Source: an uncultured Dysgonomonas sp. (GTDB taxonomy: Bacteria; Bacteroidota; Bacteroidia; Bacteroidales; Dysgonomonadaceae). Taken from it: a stretch of DNA of 64,000 bases. Within the stretch, counting starts at the first letter, position 1, and each line of letters starts with the position of its first letter. The notes under the pieces are model-generated. The model was not told where the DNA came from and did no database searches. It saw only the letters and a program-made list of their open reading frames with translations. Shown piece after piece: positions 1-9,354 of the stretch. The translations under genes and the position numbers were made by a program. The stretch covers positions 2,713,234-2,777,233 of the forward strand of contig NZ_LT599032.1 of assembly GCF_900079725.1 (NCBI RefSeq), written 5' to 3'.

Positions 1-365
1 ATGAAAACGACTTTGTCGTTCGGGTTCAGGAAATCTTTACTTACGCAGATTGTATAGTCCTTATCCTTGGTAAAGGAATGGGCAATAGTAGACACCATAT
101 TTACCATTGTTTTCGGTACTGCTTTTTTTACAAATACGACAGGCAATTCGAGCAGGTAACCCAGCATGATAGCAGGGGCAATGCCACTGGCCTCTATTGT
201 TATAATTTTATTTATCGGCAGATTTCCGAACTTGCGGACAAATTCCACTCCTATCGACTTCATCAGGATGGGATCCATCTGGTGATTGATAAAGCTATCT
301 ACTTTAAGGATTCCTCCGTCAAAGCTTTTTCCATCCTTAAGGATACGGTCTTTTAGTAATTTCAT
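1..365 (-). CDS. xpt: Xanthine phosphoribosyltransferase, 3' end cut by the window
   Basis: The reverse strand from the ATG at 365 reads [12 protein letters not shown]..., then [19 protein letters not shown] and [16 protein letters not shown]. These match the start of Bacillus-type xanthine phosphoribosyltransferase, which makes XMP from xanthine and PRPP in the cytoplasm. About 121 of the usual 190 or so residues are visible. The C-terminal PRPP-binding segment lies outside the window. The gene starts 12 bp downstream of the xanthine permease stop on the same strand, so the two form a purine-salvage operon (uptake then capture). The identification rests on recognised family sequence and on the pairing. 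Confidence 0.93.
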   Translation of the reverse strand, partial: MKLLKDRILKDGKSFDGGILKVDSFINHQMDPILMKSIGVEFVRKFGNLPINKIITIEASGIAPAIMLGYLLELPVVFVKKAVPKTMVNMVSTIAHSFTKDKDYTICVSKDFLNPNDKVVF

Positions 366-377
366 AACAATAAATAT

Positions 378-1760
378 TTAGTCTTTGATACGGATAATCA
401 CATTAGCAAGGATGGCAACAACTCCTCCGGTAGTAATTCCCGAAGCAAAAATCCCTTTTATAGCAGTCGGCATCTGGGATAGGATATCAGGAACCAGTTC
501 CACACCGAGCCCACAGGCAAAGCTGACCGCAAGTACCAGTATGGCTTTTCTATCTATGTTTTGTGATGCAATAATGCGTACTCCCGATGCGGCAACAGTA
601 CCGAACATCAGCAATGTGGCGCCTCCAAGTACGGGCTCAGGCATAATAGAAAAGATACCTCCGATGAAAGGGAAGGCACTCAATATAACAAGGAATGCGG
701 CGATATAGTAACCTACTCGGCGACTGGCTACCCCTGTCAACTGGATCAGTCCGTTGTTCTGTGCAAATATAGAATTAGGGAAAGAGTTGAATACTCCGGC
801 TATAGCCGAATTGATACCATCGGCCAATACTCCACCCTGTACACGTTTCATAAATTTAGGACCTTCTATAGGTTCTCCGCCAATCATCGAGTTTGCTGTG
901 ATATCACCGTATGCTTCTATAGAAGTAATAAAGTAGATAAGAGCTACGGCAATGAAAGCAGAGAGGTCGAAGCTTAACCCGTACTTGAATGGCTGGGGAA
1001 TGGTAAATGCTCCTATTTCACCCATATTAGAAAAATCGATCCACCCCATAAAGTATGACACAACATAGCCGATAACAATACCTATGATGATCGAACTCAT
1101 GCGGATGTACTTATTCTTTATGCCGTTCAATATAAGAATGGATACAAGAACAAGGGCTGCGATACCCAGATTCTGCAGACTGCCGAATCCTCTTTCTCCT
1201 TCAAGACTCATGGCTCCGAATCCGCCACCGCAGGATATAATTGCCACTTTAATGAGGGAGAGTCCTATCATTGTTACCACAATGCCCGAAACAAGTGGAG
1301 TGATGATCTTCTTTGTATATTTCAGCAAGCGGCTCACTATCATTTCCACAGGAGAGGCAGCGATACAGACTCCGAATATAGCGGCAAGAATGGCAGCTTC
1401 GGTCATATCGCCTTTAGCTGCGAAACTGGCAGTCAGCGCACCGATGAAAGAAAAGCTAGTTCCCTGTATACAGAGTAAGCCACAACCCACAGGGCCGAAA
1501 CGGCGGCACTGTATAAATGTAGATATACCCGAAGCCAGTAAAGCCATGGAAACAAGGAATCCTGTGGTTTCTGCACTGAAATTTAACGCCCGGGATATAA
1601 TTAACGGAGGGGTTATGATAGCCACAAAAATAGCCAGCAGGTGTTGAAACCCTGCAAACATAGCCTCGCTGAAAGGCGGTTTATCCTCAATCTGATAAAT
1701 CAGGTCTGTTTTTCGTATCGGTTGGATAATTTCATCCGCTTCTTTCTCTGTGACTTGCAT
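378..1760 (-). CDS. NCS2-family xanthine/uracil permease
   Basis: A 460-residue polytopic membrane protein of the nucleobase:cation symporter-2 (UraA/XanP/PbuX) family. The N-terminus PPFSEAMFAGFQHLLAIF is the usual opening of the family, followed by the QCRRFGPVGCGLLCIQG stretch and IEAYGDITANSMIGG, which matches the substrate-binding helix region with its key acidic residue. Length is normal. The operon with xpt directly downstream points to xanthine (possibly urate or guanine) import. No clear TAnnTTTG box is seen in the short spacer upstream, and no purine-riboswitch fold is recognisable there. Confidence 0.92.
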   Translation of the reverse strand: MQVTEKEADEIIQPIRKTDLIYQIEDKPPFSEAMFAGFQHLLAIFVAIITPPLIISRALNFSAETTGFLVSMALLASGISTFIQCRRFGPVGCGLLCIQGTSFSFIGALTASFAAKGDMTEAAILAAIFGVCIAASPVEMIVSRLLKYTKKIITPLVSGIVVTMIGLSLIKVAIISCGGGFGAMSLEGERGFGSLQNLGIAALVLVSILILNGIKNKYIRMSSIIIGIVIGYVVSYFMGWIDFSNMGEIGAFTIPQPFKYGLSFDLSAFIAVALIYFITSIEAYGDITANSMIGGEPIEGPKFMKRVQGGVLADGINSAIAGVFNSFPNSIFAQNNGLIQLTGVASRRVGYYIAAFLVILSAFPFIGGIFSIMPEPVLGGATLLMFGTVAASGVRIIASQNIDRKAILVLAVSFACGLGVELVPDILSQMPTAIKGIFASGITTGGVVAILANVIIRIKD

Positions 1761-1838
1761 ATACTTTAGCTATTTAAAGATTTTAAAAAATTAGATTTAT
1801 ACTAATGTTATTTCACCTTACACTATCGGCGTGCCATC

Positions 1839-2507
1839 TCAGCCGAGAGTATCTTTCATTTCCATATTGAATTCGTACACATCCTTCACTGGTATAACCC
1901 TTCTGGAAACATTGTTTATATCTTTCCCCTCCTTTGTCCACAGGAAAGGCACAAAGCTGTATGCATAATCGGGATTGAGCGCTGCGACATCCTTTTCCCA
2001 GCCTTTCCAACGCAGCCCTTCATAAAAGTCGTTCATATCCGTTTCGAAACAAAATAGAAGGAACTGGCTATACCCGATTTCCATCGGTATCCATCGCAGC
2101 GATTCGGGTGCAAAATAATACATATTGCCCGCGTCCTTTCCCAGAAAGCCCGCATTAATCGCATAAAATCCCCCAATGGCATCATCTGCCACGAGCATAT
2201 ATGGTGCAGGTTCACCGAATTCTTCAAATGTTTTGCCTTGATTCCAGTCCGGCAGGGTTCTCTTCATCCGGTCGCTACCTGAGCCCAGGATTCGTATCCA
2301 ACCATTGTCGATGAGTAGTCCGCCTGTTTCGTAGATGATTGCTCCCATCAGGGAACGTGTGGTGACTTGGGTATTTACCAGAGCATTTTCGGCTCGCTGA
2401 CGTTCGCAAGGTAGAATTTCCACCTTGTTTTTGGCCATGCTTATCCATTCCTTGATAACAGGCCAACCCGGATCTTCCGTATTTACAAGCTCTTGTAGTG
2501 TACGCAT
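1839..2507 (-). CDS. DUF2625 family protein
   Basis: A 222-residue cytoplasmic protein that matches the DUF2625 family from its start (MRTLQELVNTEDPGWPVI) and through GGLLIDNGWIRILGSG and GGFYAINAGFLG. The function of the family is unknown. The ATG at 2507 is preferred over the upstream one at 2534 because a -7 box (TAATTTTG, reverse strand 2539-2532) lies between them and the family begins at MRTLQ. There are no signal peptide or membrane segments. The neighbouring purine operon is on the same strand but separated by about 80 bp, so linkage is uncertain. Confidence 0.8.
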   Translation of the reverse strand: MRTLQELVNTEDPGWPVIKEWISMAKNKVEILPCERQRAENALVNTQVTTRSLMGAIIYETGGLLIDNGWIRILGSGSDRMKRTLPDWNQGKTFEEFGEPAPYMLVADDAIGGFYAINAGFLGKDAGNMYYFAPESLRWIPMEIGYSQFLLFCFETDMNDFYEGLRWKGWEKDVAALNPDYAYSFVPFLWTKEGKDINNVSRRVIPVKDVYEFNMEMKDTLG

Positions 2508-2531
2508 AGGTACAGGTTTTAGAATAAGGTG

Positions 2532-2539
2532 CAAAATTA
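2532..2539 (-). promoter_or_regulatory. Bacteroidota -7 box for the DUF2625 gene
   Basis: The reverse strand reads TAATTTTG, a full match to TAnnTTTG, about 25 nt before the ATG at 2507. No convincing TTTG -33 element is seen at the usual spacing. Confidence 0.5.
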
Positions 2540-2692
2540 GTATAATTATAGATATATGCTAAATAATGTAGGGGGAATAATGTAAAAGTCAACGTTAAAT
2601 ATGACATTTTGGAAAAAAAGAGAGCTTCATCACGAATCAGGCCGCCAACAGTGATTGAAGTAAAAGTTGATAATTCGATTCCATTCTCAATT

Positions 2693-2873
2693 TGTTAAAA
2701 TCTGACATGTCTGACACTTTTTACAGTAAACAGTAAATAACCCGTAATTGTTAAAAGGTAACAAAGGTTACACATATATCAGTAAACAGTCAACAGTTAG
2801 CAGTCAACAATTAGAACTCCTTCAAACTTATTACTCAACGCTTACTACTTTGAAAAGGTAACAAAGGTAACAG
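2693..2873. repeat. Dispersed intergenic repeat, copy A
   Basis: This stretch contains, in order, a double ctgacatgtctgacac box, CAGTAAA heptamers (2724-2737), a ggtaacaaaggttacac box, five tandem CAGTNAA-type heptamers (2780-2814), a conserved spacer ending cttattactcaacgctta, and a second ggtaacaaaggtaaca box. The same modules in the same order recur near 32.5 kb and, inverted, near 42.8 kb. It fills the spacer between divergent genes and has no coding capacity. Confidence 0.85.
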
Positions 2874-2886
2874 GTTTTATGGTTTT

Positions 2887-2968
2887 TGTAGGGGCGAAAC
2901 ATCTTTCGCCCGCAATCAGTATAGAGCGAATGTTTATTGGCTCCCCCGATTTTCAATTCGCCCCCTAC
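2887..2968. repeat. Degenerate REP-like inverted repeats
   Basis: gtaggggcgaa at 2887 is matched by ttcgccccctac at 2957-2968, with further partial hairpins (gggcgaa...ttcgccc) between. The arms are the same sequence as the perfect palindrome at 38167-38192, so this looks like a decayed or compound copy of that unit. Confidence 0.6.
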
Positions 2969-3195
2969 AGTTTTCCAAAAAAGTAACAACCAACTGCCAC
3001 GGGAATATAGCGTATATAAAATCTATCCCTTTCTGATATTTCAAAGATCACTTTTATTGCCAAATTCGTTAATAGGCATATAAAAATAATATAGATAATT
3101 ATTTTCTGTTTTGTTGATGAACTTACCCTCTTCAAATGTCATAGATCCGGAAAGATTATCTTCTCAGCAAAACATTCACATCTTTATTAAATTAT

Positions 3196-3203
3196 TATAT
3201 TTG
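3196..3203 (+). promoter_or_regulatory. -7 box for the C4-dicarboxylate transporter
   Basis: TATATTTG matches TAnnTTTG exactly, 33 nt before the ATG at 3237. No good TTTG -33 element is seen. The stretch 2970-3190 otherwise holds nothing recognisable. Confidence 0.5.
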
Positions 3204-3236
3204 ACATCAATTTTTAATCGCATAATATAGACTTAT

Positions 3237-4541
3237 ATGCTGATACAATTCCTCTTTGTCCTCACAGCCATTATTATAGGAGCCCGGATACAAGGCATCG
3301 GATTAGGTGTAATGGGAGGATTGGGGCTTGCCGTCCTTGTCTTCGGTTTCGGGCTGGAACCGACTTCGCCACCCATAGATGTCATGCTGATGATAGTCGC
3401 CGTTATTGCGGCGGCAGGTTGTATGCAGGCGGCAGGCGGACTCGATCTGATGGTATCGATGGCTGAGAAATTCTTACGGAAGCATCCGCAACGTATTACA
3501 TTGCTAAGTCCGATAGTCACTTATCTGTTTACCTTTGTTGCCGGAACAGGGCATGTAGCCTATTCTGTATTACCTGTAATAGCGGAAGTTGCCCGTGAGA
3601 CAAAGATACGACCCGAGCGACCACTTGGTATCGCTGTAATCGCATCCCAGCAGGCTATAACTGCCAGCCCTATCTCGGCGGCCACAGTAGCATTGCTAAG
3701 TATGCTGGCAGGATATGATATTTCCTTGCTTGACATCTTAATGATAAGTATACCATCGACTCTGATCGGAGTATTATTGGGTGCCTTGTTCAGTATGCGA
3801 GTGGGAAAGGAATTGCATGAAGACCCTGAATATCTCCAACGGGTAGAGGATGGCATGTTTGCTAAAAGTACCTCGATAGAAAAAATAGATTATAAGTTGA
3901 AGAGTAAGGCGGGACTGTCTGTTCTTATATTTATTCTGGCAACTGTCTTTATCATCCTGTTCGGGTCAATAGAAAGTTTGCGTAATATAGGGGGCAATAG
4001 GTTGAATATGCCCATTATTATTGAAATATTGATGTTATCTGCTGCTGCCCTCATCCTGCTCACTACAAATACAAATGGGATAAAAGCGGCACAAGGCTCT
4101 GTCTTTATCGCCGGAATGCAGGCAGTAGTTGCCATATTCGGAATCGCCTGGATGGGGGACACTTTTATCAATGGAAATATGGAGCAATTGCGCACTTCTA
4201 TCGAAGGAGTAGTAACCTCAATGCCCTGGATATTCGGAATCGCTCTATTTGTAATGTCTATTCTGCTATATAGTCAGGCTGCCACCGTGCGCGCACTGAT
4301 GCCGCTTGGCATTGCACTAGGGATATCTCCGTGGATGCTGATAGCTCTTTTCCCTACGGTAAACGGATATTTTTTCTTGCCAAACTATCCTACTGTTGTA
4401 GCGGCTATTAATTTCGACCGTACAGGGACTACCCGTATCGGTAAATGGGTTTTGAACCATTCCTTTATGTTGCCGGGATTGGTTGCTACCATCGGAGCCG
4501 TGTGTACGGGCATACTGATGATTATGTTATTGGGAAAATAA
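3237..4541 (+). CDS. Anaerobic C4-dicarboxylate transporter, DcuA/DcuB family
   Basis: A 434-residue inner-membrane protein with many hydrophobic helices. It follows the DcuA/DcuB pattern closely: an N-terminal RIQGIGLGVMGGLGLAVLVF helix, MQAAGGLDLMV, the LSPIVTYLFTFVAGTGH block, LPVIAEVA and SQQAITASPISAATV. The family exchanges fumarate, malate or aspartate for succinate in anaerobic respiration. Length is standard. It stands alone, with its own -7 box, and is convergent with the next gene at only 13 bp. Whether it is the A-type (aspartate) or B-type (fumarate) transporter cannot be told from the sequence. Confidence 0.9.
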   Translation: MLIQFLFVLTAIIIGARIQGIGLGVMGGLGLAVLVFGFGLEPTSPPIDVMLMIVAVIAAAGCMQAAGGLDLMVSMAEKFLRKHPQRITLLSPIVTYLFTFVAGTGHVAYSVLPVIAEVARETKIRPERPLGIAVIASQQAITASPISAATVALLSMLAGYDISLLDILMISIPSTLIGVLLGALFSMRVGKELHEDPEYLQRVEDGMFAKSTSIEKIDYKLKSKAGLSVLIFILATVFIILFGSIESLRNIGGNRLNMPIIIEILMLSAAALILLTTNTNGIKAAQGSVFIAGMQAVVAIFGIAWMGDTFINGNMEQLRTSIEGVVTSMPWIFGIALFVMSILLYSQAATVRALMPLGIALGISPWMLIALFPTVNGYFFLPNYPTVVAAINFDRTGTTRIGKWVLNHSFMLPGLVATIGAVCTGILMIMLLGK

Positions 4542-4554
4542 TACGGTTATCCTG

Positions 4555-5475
4555 TTATTTAATAGTAAAGGTGCTGAGTACAGCCCTGTGATCGGACGGA
4601 TAATTATTGAACTTTATATTACTAAAAGGACTTTCTTCCCCTACAATCTGAGAATTCTCCAGTTTGATATTATCCCCTGAGAAGAATACAAAATCGATAC
4701 GGTCCAGTACTTCTGTATATGCCTTTGTCTCAGGCAGAGTTGTCCATGTATGTCCGGGATCTTTGACTTCATCCGGATATTTCTTTCGATAAGAATCATT
4801 TAGTCCGGCATCTATAAAGGCTTTCGTAGATGGCCATGCGACAGCTATTTTACATAGCTTTGCCTCTACAGCATTGTTAGTCCAGTCCAGACAGGATGGT
4901 TCGTTAAAGTCTCCTGTCAAGAATATCGGATACCCTTCTTTCTGAATGGTCAGGATATCTGCTACATTAGATTTCACTTCTTTTTCACGCGATTTTTTTG
5001 CAGACTCGATAGCTTCTGCGGCAGTGGAAAGAAGTGGGGCTCCACAATATTCGATTCCGTTCAGCTGGTATGGTTCGTAAGGGCAATACATCAGATGAAC
5101 ATTGAACATCCACACAAAATGGCTGTCATCTATCTTTATTTTTACTCCTTGCTTATTCTCCGATGTGTCTACAATAGGGTATTTACTAATGATGGCTGTA
5201 CTTCTTCCATATACATAGGAATGCCAGTTCAGACTGTCTGCTATCTGCTTTGCCGTGTTATGGTCCTTACGTGTGGCTTCTTGTATGCCTATAATATCGG
5301 CACCGCTGTTTACCAGGACTTCGGCCGTGGCTTCGATGGATTTACCTCCACCCATCCATATATTAAAGCTCATTACCTTTAGTGATATGGGGTCTGAAGC
5401 TTTTTTATTTCCGCAAGATGCTGTTGTGGTAAGCAGGATAAACGATAATAAAATCAATCCGGATATGTTTTTCAT
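4555..5475 (-). CDS. Endonuclease/exonuclease/phosphatase-family lipoprotein
   Basis: 306 residues. A signal peptide ending TTTASC gives a lipobox, so the protein is probably anchored in the outer or inner membrane. The body has the DNase I-like fold signatures: FNIWM with the metal-binding Asn, IQEAT with the metal-binding Glu, GDFNEPS, RIDFVFF and the terminal SDHRAV with the catalytic Asp-His pair. The family covers nucleases, sphingomyelinases and inositol-phosphate phosphatases, so the substrate cannot be assigned. A secreted phosphodiesterase or phosphatase used in nutrient release is the likely role. It is a single gene with no evident operon. Confidence 0.8.
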   Translation of the reverse strand: MKNISGLILLSFILLTTTASCGNKKASDPISLKVMSFNIWMGGGKSIEATAEVLVNSGADIIGIQEATRKDHNTAKQIADSLNWHSYVYGRSTAIISKYPIVDTSENKQGVKIKIDDSHFVWMFNVHLMYCPYEPYQLNGIEYCGAPLLSTAAEAIESAKKSREKEVKSNVADILTIQKEGYPIFLTGDFNEPSCLDWTNNAVEAKLCKIAVAWPSTKAFIDAGLNDSYRKKYPDEVKDPGHTWTTLPETKAYTEVLDRIDFVFFSGDNIKLENSQIVGEESPFSNIKFNNYPSDHRAVLSTFTIK

Positions 5476-5590
5476 ATTATATTGGGACTATATGTTTTTC
5501 GGGGATACAAGATACATCTTTACTTGGATACTGCAAAATAAGAAATGATTGAAAACTATTTCGTATTTTTGTTCCCTCTAAAAGTTTTAA

Positions 5591-5783
5591 GTAACTGTTA
5601 GGGAATTTCTCGTTCTAATTTTTTAGAGTTGTTTTTGAGGCGATTTTTGCTTCCGCGAAGTGATGGTAGCGGGCTACCTGAGCTGAGTGAAAGTGAAAAT
5701 TAGCCAAAAACAGACTAAAAATGAACGAAGAACTACTGGTTTTTCATGTAAAAAACGTTTTTGTGAAAATCCCTAACAGTTAC
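5591..5783. mobile_element. MITE-like element (193 bp), non-coding
   Basis: The left end gtaactgttaggga (5591-5604) is mirrored exactly by the right end (5770-5783), with tttc continuing inward after one mismatch. Both ends are flanked by TAA (5588-5590 and 5784-5786), consistent with a 3-bp target duplication. The interior contains no ORF of note. The TNA-type duplication is typical of some IS5-family groups, so this may be a non-autonomous derivative of one (inference). It occupies the spacer upstream of valS. Confidence 0.7.
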
Positions 5784-5886
5784 TAAGGTCGCAGACCTGT
5801 TTATTATTTTGGTAAATAAAGCAACAATAGTCAATTATGATTCAGAAGTGCATCATTAAAATCTATCTGTTACTAAATGATTAATT

Positions 5887-8502
5887 ATGGAAATTGCAAG
5901 TAAATACAATCCTGCTGAAGTAGAAGACAAGTGGTATAAATACTGGTTGGAAAACAGGTTCTTTCATTCCGAACCCGATAGTCGTGAACCCTATACGATT
6001 GTTATCCCTCCACCTAACGTCACCGGTGTGCTGCACATGGGGCACATGCTGAACAATACTATTCAGGATATACTTGTACGCCGTGCCCGCATGATGGGCA
6101 AAAATGCTTGCTGGGTGCCGGGTACCGACCATGCCTCCATTGCTACTGAAGCAAAGGTGGTGGCAAAACTTGCGTCTGAAGGCATAAGTAAATATGACCT
6201 TACACGTGACGAATTCCTGAAACATGCATGGGACTGGACTCATAAACATGGTGGCATCATCCTTGAACAGTTGAAAAAGTTGGGAGCATCGTGCGATTGG
6301 GATCGTACATGTTTCACTATGGACGAAAAACGGTCGGAAAGTGTAATAAAAACATTCGTAGATTTATATAATAAAGGACTTATTTACCGCGGCATCCGTA
6401 TGGTAAACTGGGATCCTGCCGCCAAAACCGCAATTTCGGATGAAGAGGTTATCCATAAGGAAGAGCATGGAAAGTTGTATTACCTGAAATATAAAATTGA
6501 AGGGGAAGATGGCTTTGTGGTAATTGCTACCACCCGTCCCGAAACTATCTTTGGAGATATCGCTGTATGTATTAATCCGAACGACCCCAAAACAGCATTT
6601 GCGAAAGGTAAGAAAGTTATTGTGCCTATCGCCAATCGTGTTGTACCTATTATAGAGGATGAATATGTGGACATGGAGTTCGGAACAGGATTTCTGAAAG
6701 TTACTCCTGCACATGATGTGAACGACTATATGCTCGGTGAGAAATACAATCTAGAAGGACTCGATATTTTCAACGATGATGGTACATTAAACTCATACGG
6801 ACTTCAGTACGAAGGCATGGATCGTTTCGATGTGCGTAAAAAGATAGAGAAGGACTTGCAAGAATTAGGTCTGCTCGAAAAAGCGGAAGCATATACCAAC
6901 AGTGTCGGATATTCGGAGCGTACACACGTGCCTATCGAACCGAAATTATCGATGCAATGGTTCCTGAAAATGGAAAATCTGGCAAAACCGGCACTCGATG
7001 CAGTTGAAAACGATACAATCAAATTCTATCCGGCCAAGTTTAAAAATACATACCGCCATTGGATGGAAAATATTAAGGACTGGAATATAAGCCGTCAACT
7101 ATGGTGGGGACATCAAATTCCGGCTTATTATTTGCCTGAAGGAGGTTTTGTAGTAGGAGAAACTCCAGAGAAAGCATTGGCCGAGGCGCAGAAGATAAAT
7201 CCAAGTTTGCAAATGGAAGACCTGCGTCAGGATGAAGACTGCCTCGACACATGGTTCTCTTCGTGGTTGTGGCCAATATCTGTTTTCGATGGAATAAACC
7301 ATCCTGACAATGAAGAAATAAACTATTATTATCCGACGAATGACTTGGTAACAGGGCCGGATATCATATTCTTCTGGGTAGCCCGTATGATTATGTCCGG
7401 ATATGAATATCGTAATAAGGCTTGTTTCGAAAACGTTTATTTTACAGGGATTGTACGCGATAAAGAGGGGCGTAAGATGTCGAAACAATTAGGTAACTCT
7501 CCTGATCCGCTCGATCTGATTTCGAAATACGGAGCAGACGGCGTGCGCATGGGATTGCTGCTCACTGCTCCGGCAGGAAATGATATTCCGTTCGATGAGG
7601 CTCTTTGTGAACAGGGGCGCAACTTCAATAATAAGATATGGAATGCTTTTCGTCTGGTAAAAGGATGGGAAGTGGACAAGAATATTGAGCAGCCTGAATC
7701 AGCTAAAATAGCGATAGAATGGTTTGAAAATATATTGGCTAAAACAACCGCGGAACTCGACGATTCTTTCGGTAAGTATCGCTTATCCGAAGCTCTGATG
7801 GCAGTTTACAAACTGTTCTGGGATGAATTCTCATCGTGGTATCTGGAGATGGTGAAGCCTGCTTATCAGCAGCCGATAGATGCTAAGACATATGAAGCTA
7901 CGCTTGGCTTTTTCGATTCGCTGCTTCGTCTTCTTCATCCGTTTATGCCGTTTATCACAGAAGAATTATGGCAGGCATTAACCGAAAGAAAAGAAGGCGA
8001 AAGTATTATGGTTTCCGATATGCCAAAAGAATCTTCATCTGATAATGAGTTGCTCGAAGCCTTCGAAAAGGTTAAAGAAACTATTGCGGGAGTGCGTACC
8101 ATCCGTCTGCAAAAGAATATACCGAATAAAGAAGAATTATCGCTTGAGGTTATTGGCGGATACAATACTGCTTTCGATAGTGTTATTTCCAAGATGGGAA
8201 ACCTTACATCGATAAAGACTGTAAGTGAAAAAGATGTTACGGCGGTATCTTTCTTAGTTGGTACAACTGAATTTTCCGTTCCTCTGGGTAACAATATCGA
8301 TATAGAAGCCGAATTGGAGAAACTGAATGAAGAACTCGTTTATCTCGAAGGGTTCCTCAAATCGGTAGCGAATAAACTCAGTAACGAAAAGTTTGTAGCT
8401 AATGCCAAGCCTGAAATTGTCGAAAATGAGCGCAAGAAACAGGCAGATGCGGAAAGTAAAATAAAAACGATAAAGGAAAGTATTGCTAATCTGAGCAAAT
8501 AG
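5887..8502 (+). CDS. valS: Valyl-tRNA synthetase
   Basis: 871 residues, a class I aminoacyl-tRNA synthetase that charges tRNA-Val in the cytoplasm. Visible signatures are the HMGH (HIGH) motif at residues 50-53 in [16 protein letters not shown], the editing-domain stretch [10 protein letters not shown], and the KMSKQ motif at about residues 530-534 in [19 protein letters not shown]-terminal charged coiled coil from about residue 800 is the tRNA-binding arm typical of ValRS. Length is normal for the family. It is followed by a terminator at 8527 and then plsC. The MITE lies 100 bp upstream and may affect its promoter. Confidence 0.98.
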   Translation: MEIASKYNPAEVEDKWYKYWLENRFFHSEPDSREPYTIVIPPPNVTGVLHMGHMLNNTIQDILVRRARMMGKNACWVPGTDHASIATEAKVVAKLASEGISKYDLTRDEFLKHAWDWTHKHGGIILEQLKKLGASCDWDRTCFTMDEKRSESVIKTFVDLYNKGLIYRGIRMVNWDPAAKTAISDEEVIHKEEHGKLYYLKYKIEGEDGFVVIATTRPETIFGDIAVCINPNDPKTAFAKGKKVIVPIANRVVPIIEDEYVDMEFGTGFLKVTPAHDVNDYMLGEKYNLEGLDIFNDDGTLNSYGLQYEGMDRFDVRKKIEKDLQELGLLEKAEAYTNSVGYSERTHVPIEPKLSMQWFLKMENLAKPALDAVENDTIKFYPAKFKNTYRHWMENIKDWNISRQLWWGHQIPAYYLPEGGFVVGETPEKALAEAQKINPSLQMEDLRQDEDCLDTWFSSWLWPISVFDGINHPDNEEINYYYPTNDLVTGPDIIFFWVARMIMSGYEYRNKACFENVYFTGIVRDKEGRKMSKQLGNSPDPLDLISKYGADGVRMGLLLTAPAGNDIPFDEALCEQGRNFNNKIWNAFRLVKGWEVDKNIEQPESAKIAIEWFENILAKTTAELDDSFGKYRLSEALMAVYKLFWDEFSSWYLEMVKPAYQQPIDAKTYEATLGFFDSLLRLLHPFMPFITEELWQALTERKEGESIMVSDMPKESSSDNELLEAFEKVKETIAGVRTIRLQKNIPNKEELSLEVIGGYNTAFDSVISKMGNLTSIKTVSEKDVTAVSFLVGTTEFSVPLGNNIDIEAELEKLNEELVYLEGFLKSVANKLSNEKFVANAKPEIVENERKKQADAESKIKTIKESIANLSK

Positions 8503-8526
8503 ATTCCCTGATCGTATGAAGATAAA

Positions 8527-8560
8527 AGAAAGGAGCTGCACCGGTAGCAGTTCCTTTCTA
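8527..8560 (+). terminator. Rho-independent terminator after valS
   Basis: The stem agaaaggagctgc / gcagttcctttct (one mismatch) lies around the loop accggta and is followed by atttaa. It lies 24 bp after the valS stop. The tail is weak, so read-through into plsC is possible. Confidence 0.65.
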
Positions 8561-8585
8561 TTTAACCCTCCAAAAGATAAATAAT

Positions 8586-9317
8586 ATGGCTCGTATTTTA
8601 TACTTTCCTTACCAGTGGTTAATATTTGTTCCATTACTGATTCTGTCCACCATTTGGTGTACACTGACTATTATAATAGGCTCTGTCATTGGCAACAATA
8701 AATTCTGGGGATATTATCCCGGAGTGATTTGGGGCAGGTTTGTATGTATGGCCGCATTATTAAGAATCAAAATTAACCGGAATGAGAATCTCGATAAAAA
8801 TCAGTCGTACGTCTTTGTGGCCAATCATCAAAGCGCGTTCGATATTTTCCTGATATACGGTTATTTGGGGCATAATTTCAAATGGTTGATGAAGCAAAGC
8901 CTGAAAAAGATGCCTTTAGTAGGTTTTGCCTCCGATAAAGCCGGCCATGTCTTTGTAGACTCCACCACCCGCAAGGGAATAGTGGATACGATGCGAAAAA
9001 CAAAAGAGACGCTCAAAGATGGTATGTCTACTGTTGTTTTTCCGGAAGGTCACCGCTCTCCGGACGGGAAGATGGCTGAATTTAAGAAAGGCGCCTTCCA
9101 GACGGCGCTTAGCCTTAAACTGCCGATAGTTCCGCTTACCATCGATGGAGCGTATAAGGTATTGCCTATTCATTCGTGGATAATGAATCCTGTGAAGATA
9201 ACCCTTACTTTCCACGACCCGATAGAAACTGCTAATCTTAAATCGGACGATTTGCCCGAACTCATAGATAAGGTATATGCCGTAGTAGAATCTTCGCTAC
9301 CTAAAGAGAGCCGGTGA
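8586..9317 (+). CDS. plsC: 1-acyl-sn-glycerol-3-phosphate acyltransferase
   Basis: 243 residues with an N-terminal membrane segment (LIFVPLLILSTIWCTLTIII). The acyltransferase block I is VANHQSAFD (HX4D, catalytic His and Asp), and block III is FPEGHRS. A further block, PIVPLTIDG, matches block IV. The enzyme transfers an acyl chain to lysophosphatidic acid to make phosphatidic acid, the second step of glycerophospholipid synthesis at the inner membrane. Length fits PlsC. It lies 84 bp after valS on the same strand and just before an acetyltransferase. Confidence 0.92.
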   Translation: MARILYFPYQWLIFVPLLILSTIWCTLTIIIGSVIGNNKFWGYYPGVIWGRFVCMAALLRIKINRNENLDKNQSYVFVANHQSAFDIFLIYGYLGHNFKWLMKQSLKKMPLVGFASDKAGHVFVDSTTRKGIVDTMRKTKETLKDGMSTVVFPEGHRSPDGKMAEFKKGAFQTALSLKLPIVPLTIDGAYKVLPIHSWIMNPVKITLTFHDPIETANLKSDDLPELIDKVYAVVESSLPKESR

Positions 9318-9354
9318 ACTATGGCTTTTAAAGGCTGATTATATCAAGACTATA

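Noticed and set aside
385..1647. Several plus-strand open frames over the permease
   Set aside because: All lie opposite the xanthine permease, whose protein matches its family along the full length.
1761..1838. Purine riboswitch before the xanthine permease
   Set aside because: The spacer is short and AT-rich with no recognisable three-way-junction arms or conserved loop bases.
2693..2873. Possible CRISPR array
   Set aside because: The repeated units are 7-mers and irregular boxes without 30-40 bp spacers, and there are no cas genes in the window.
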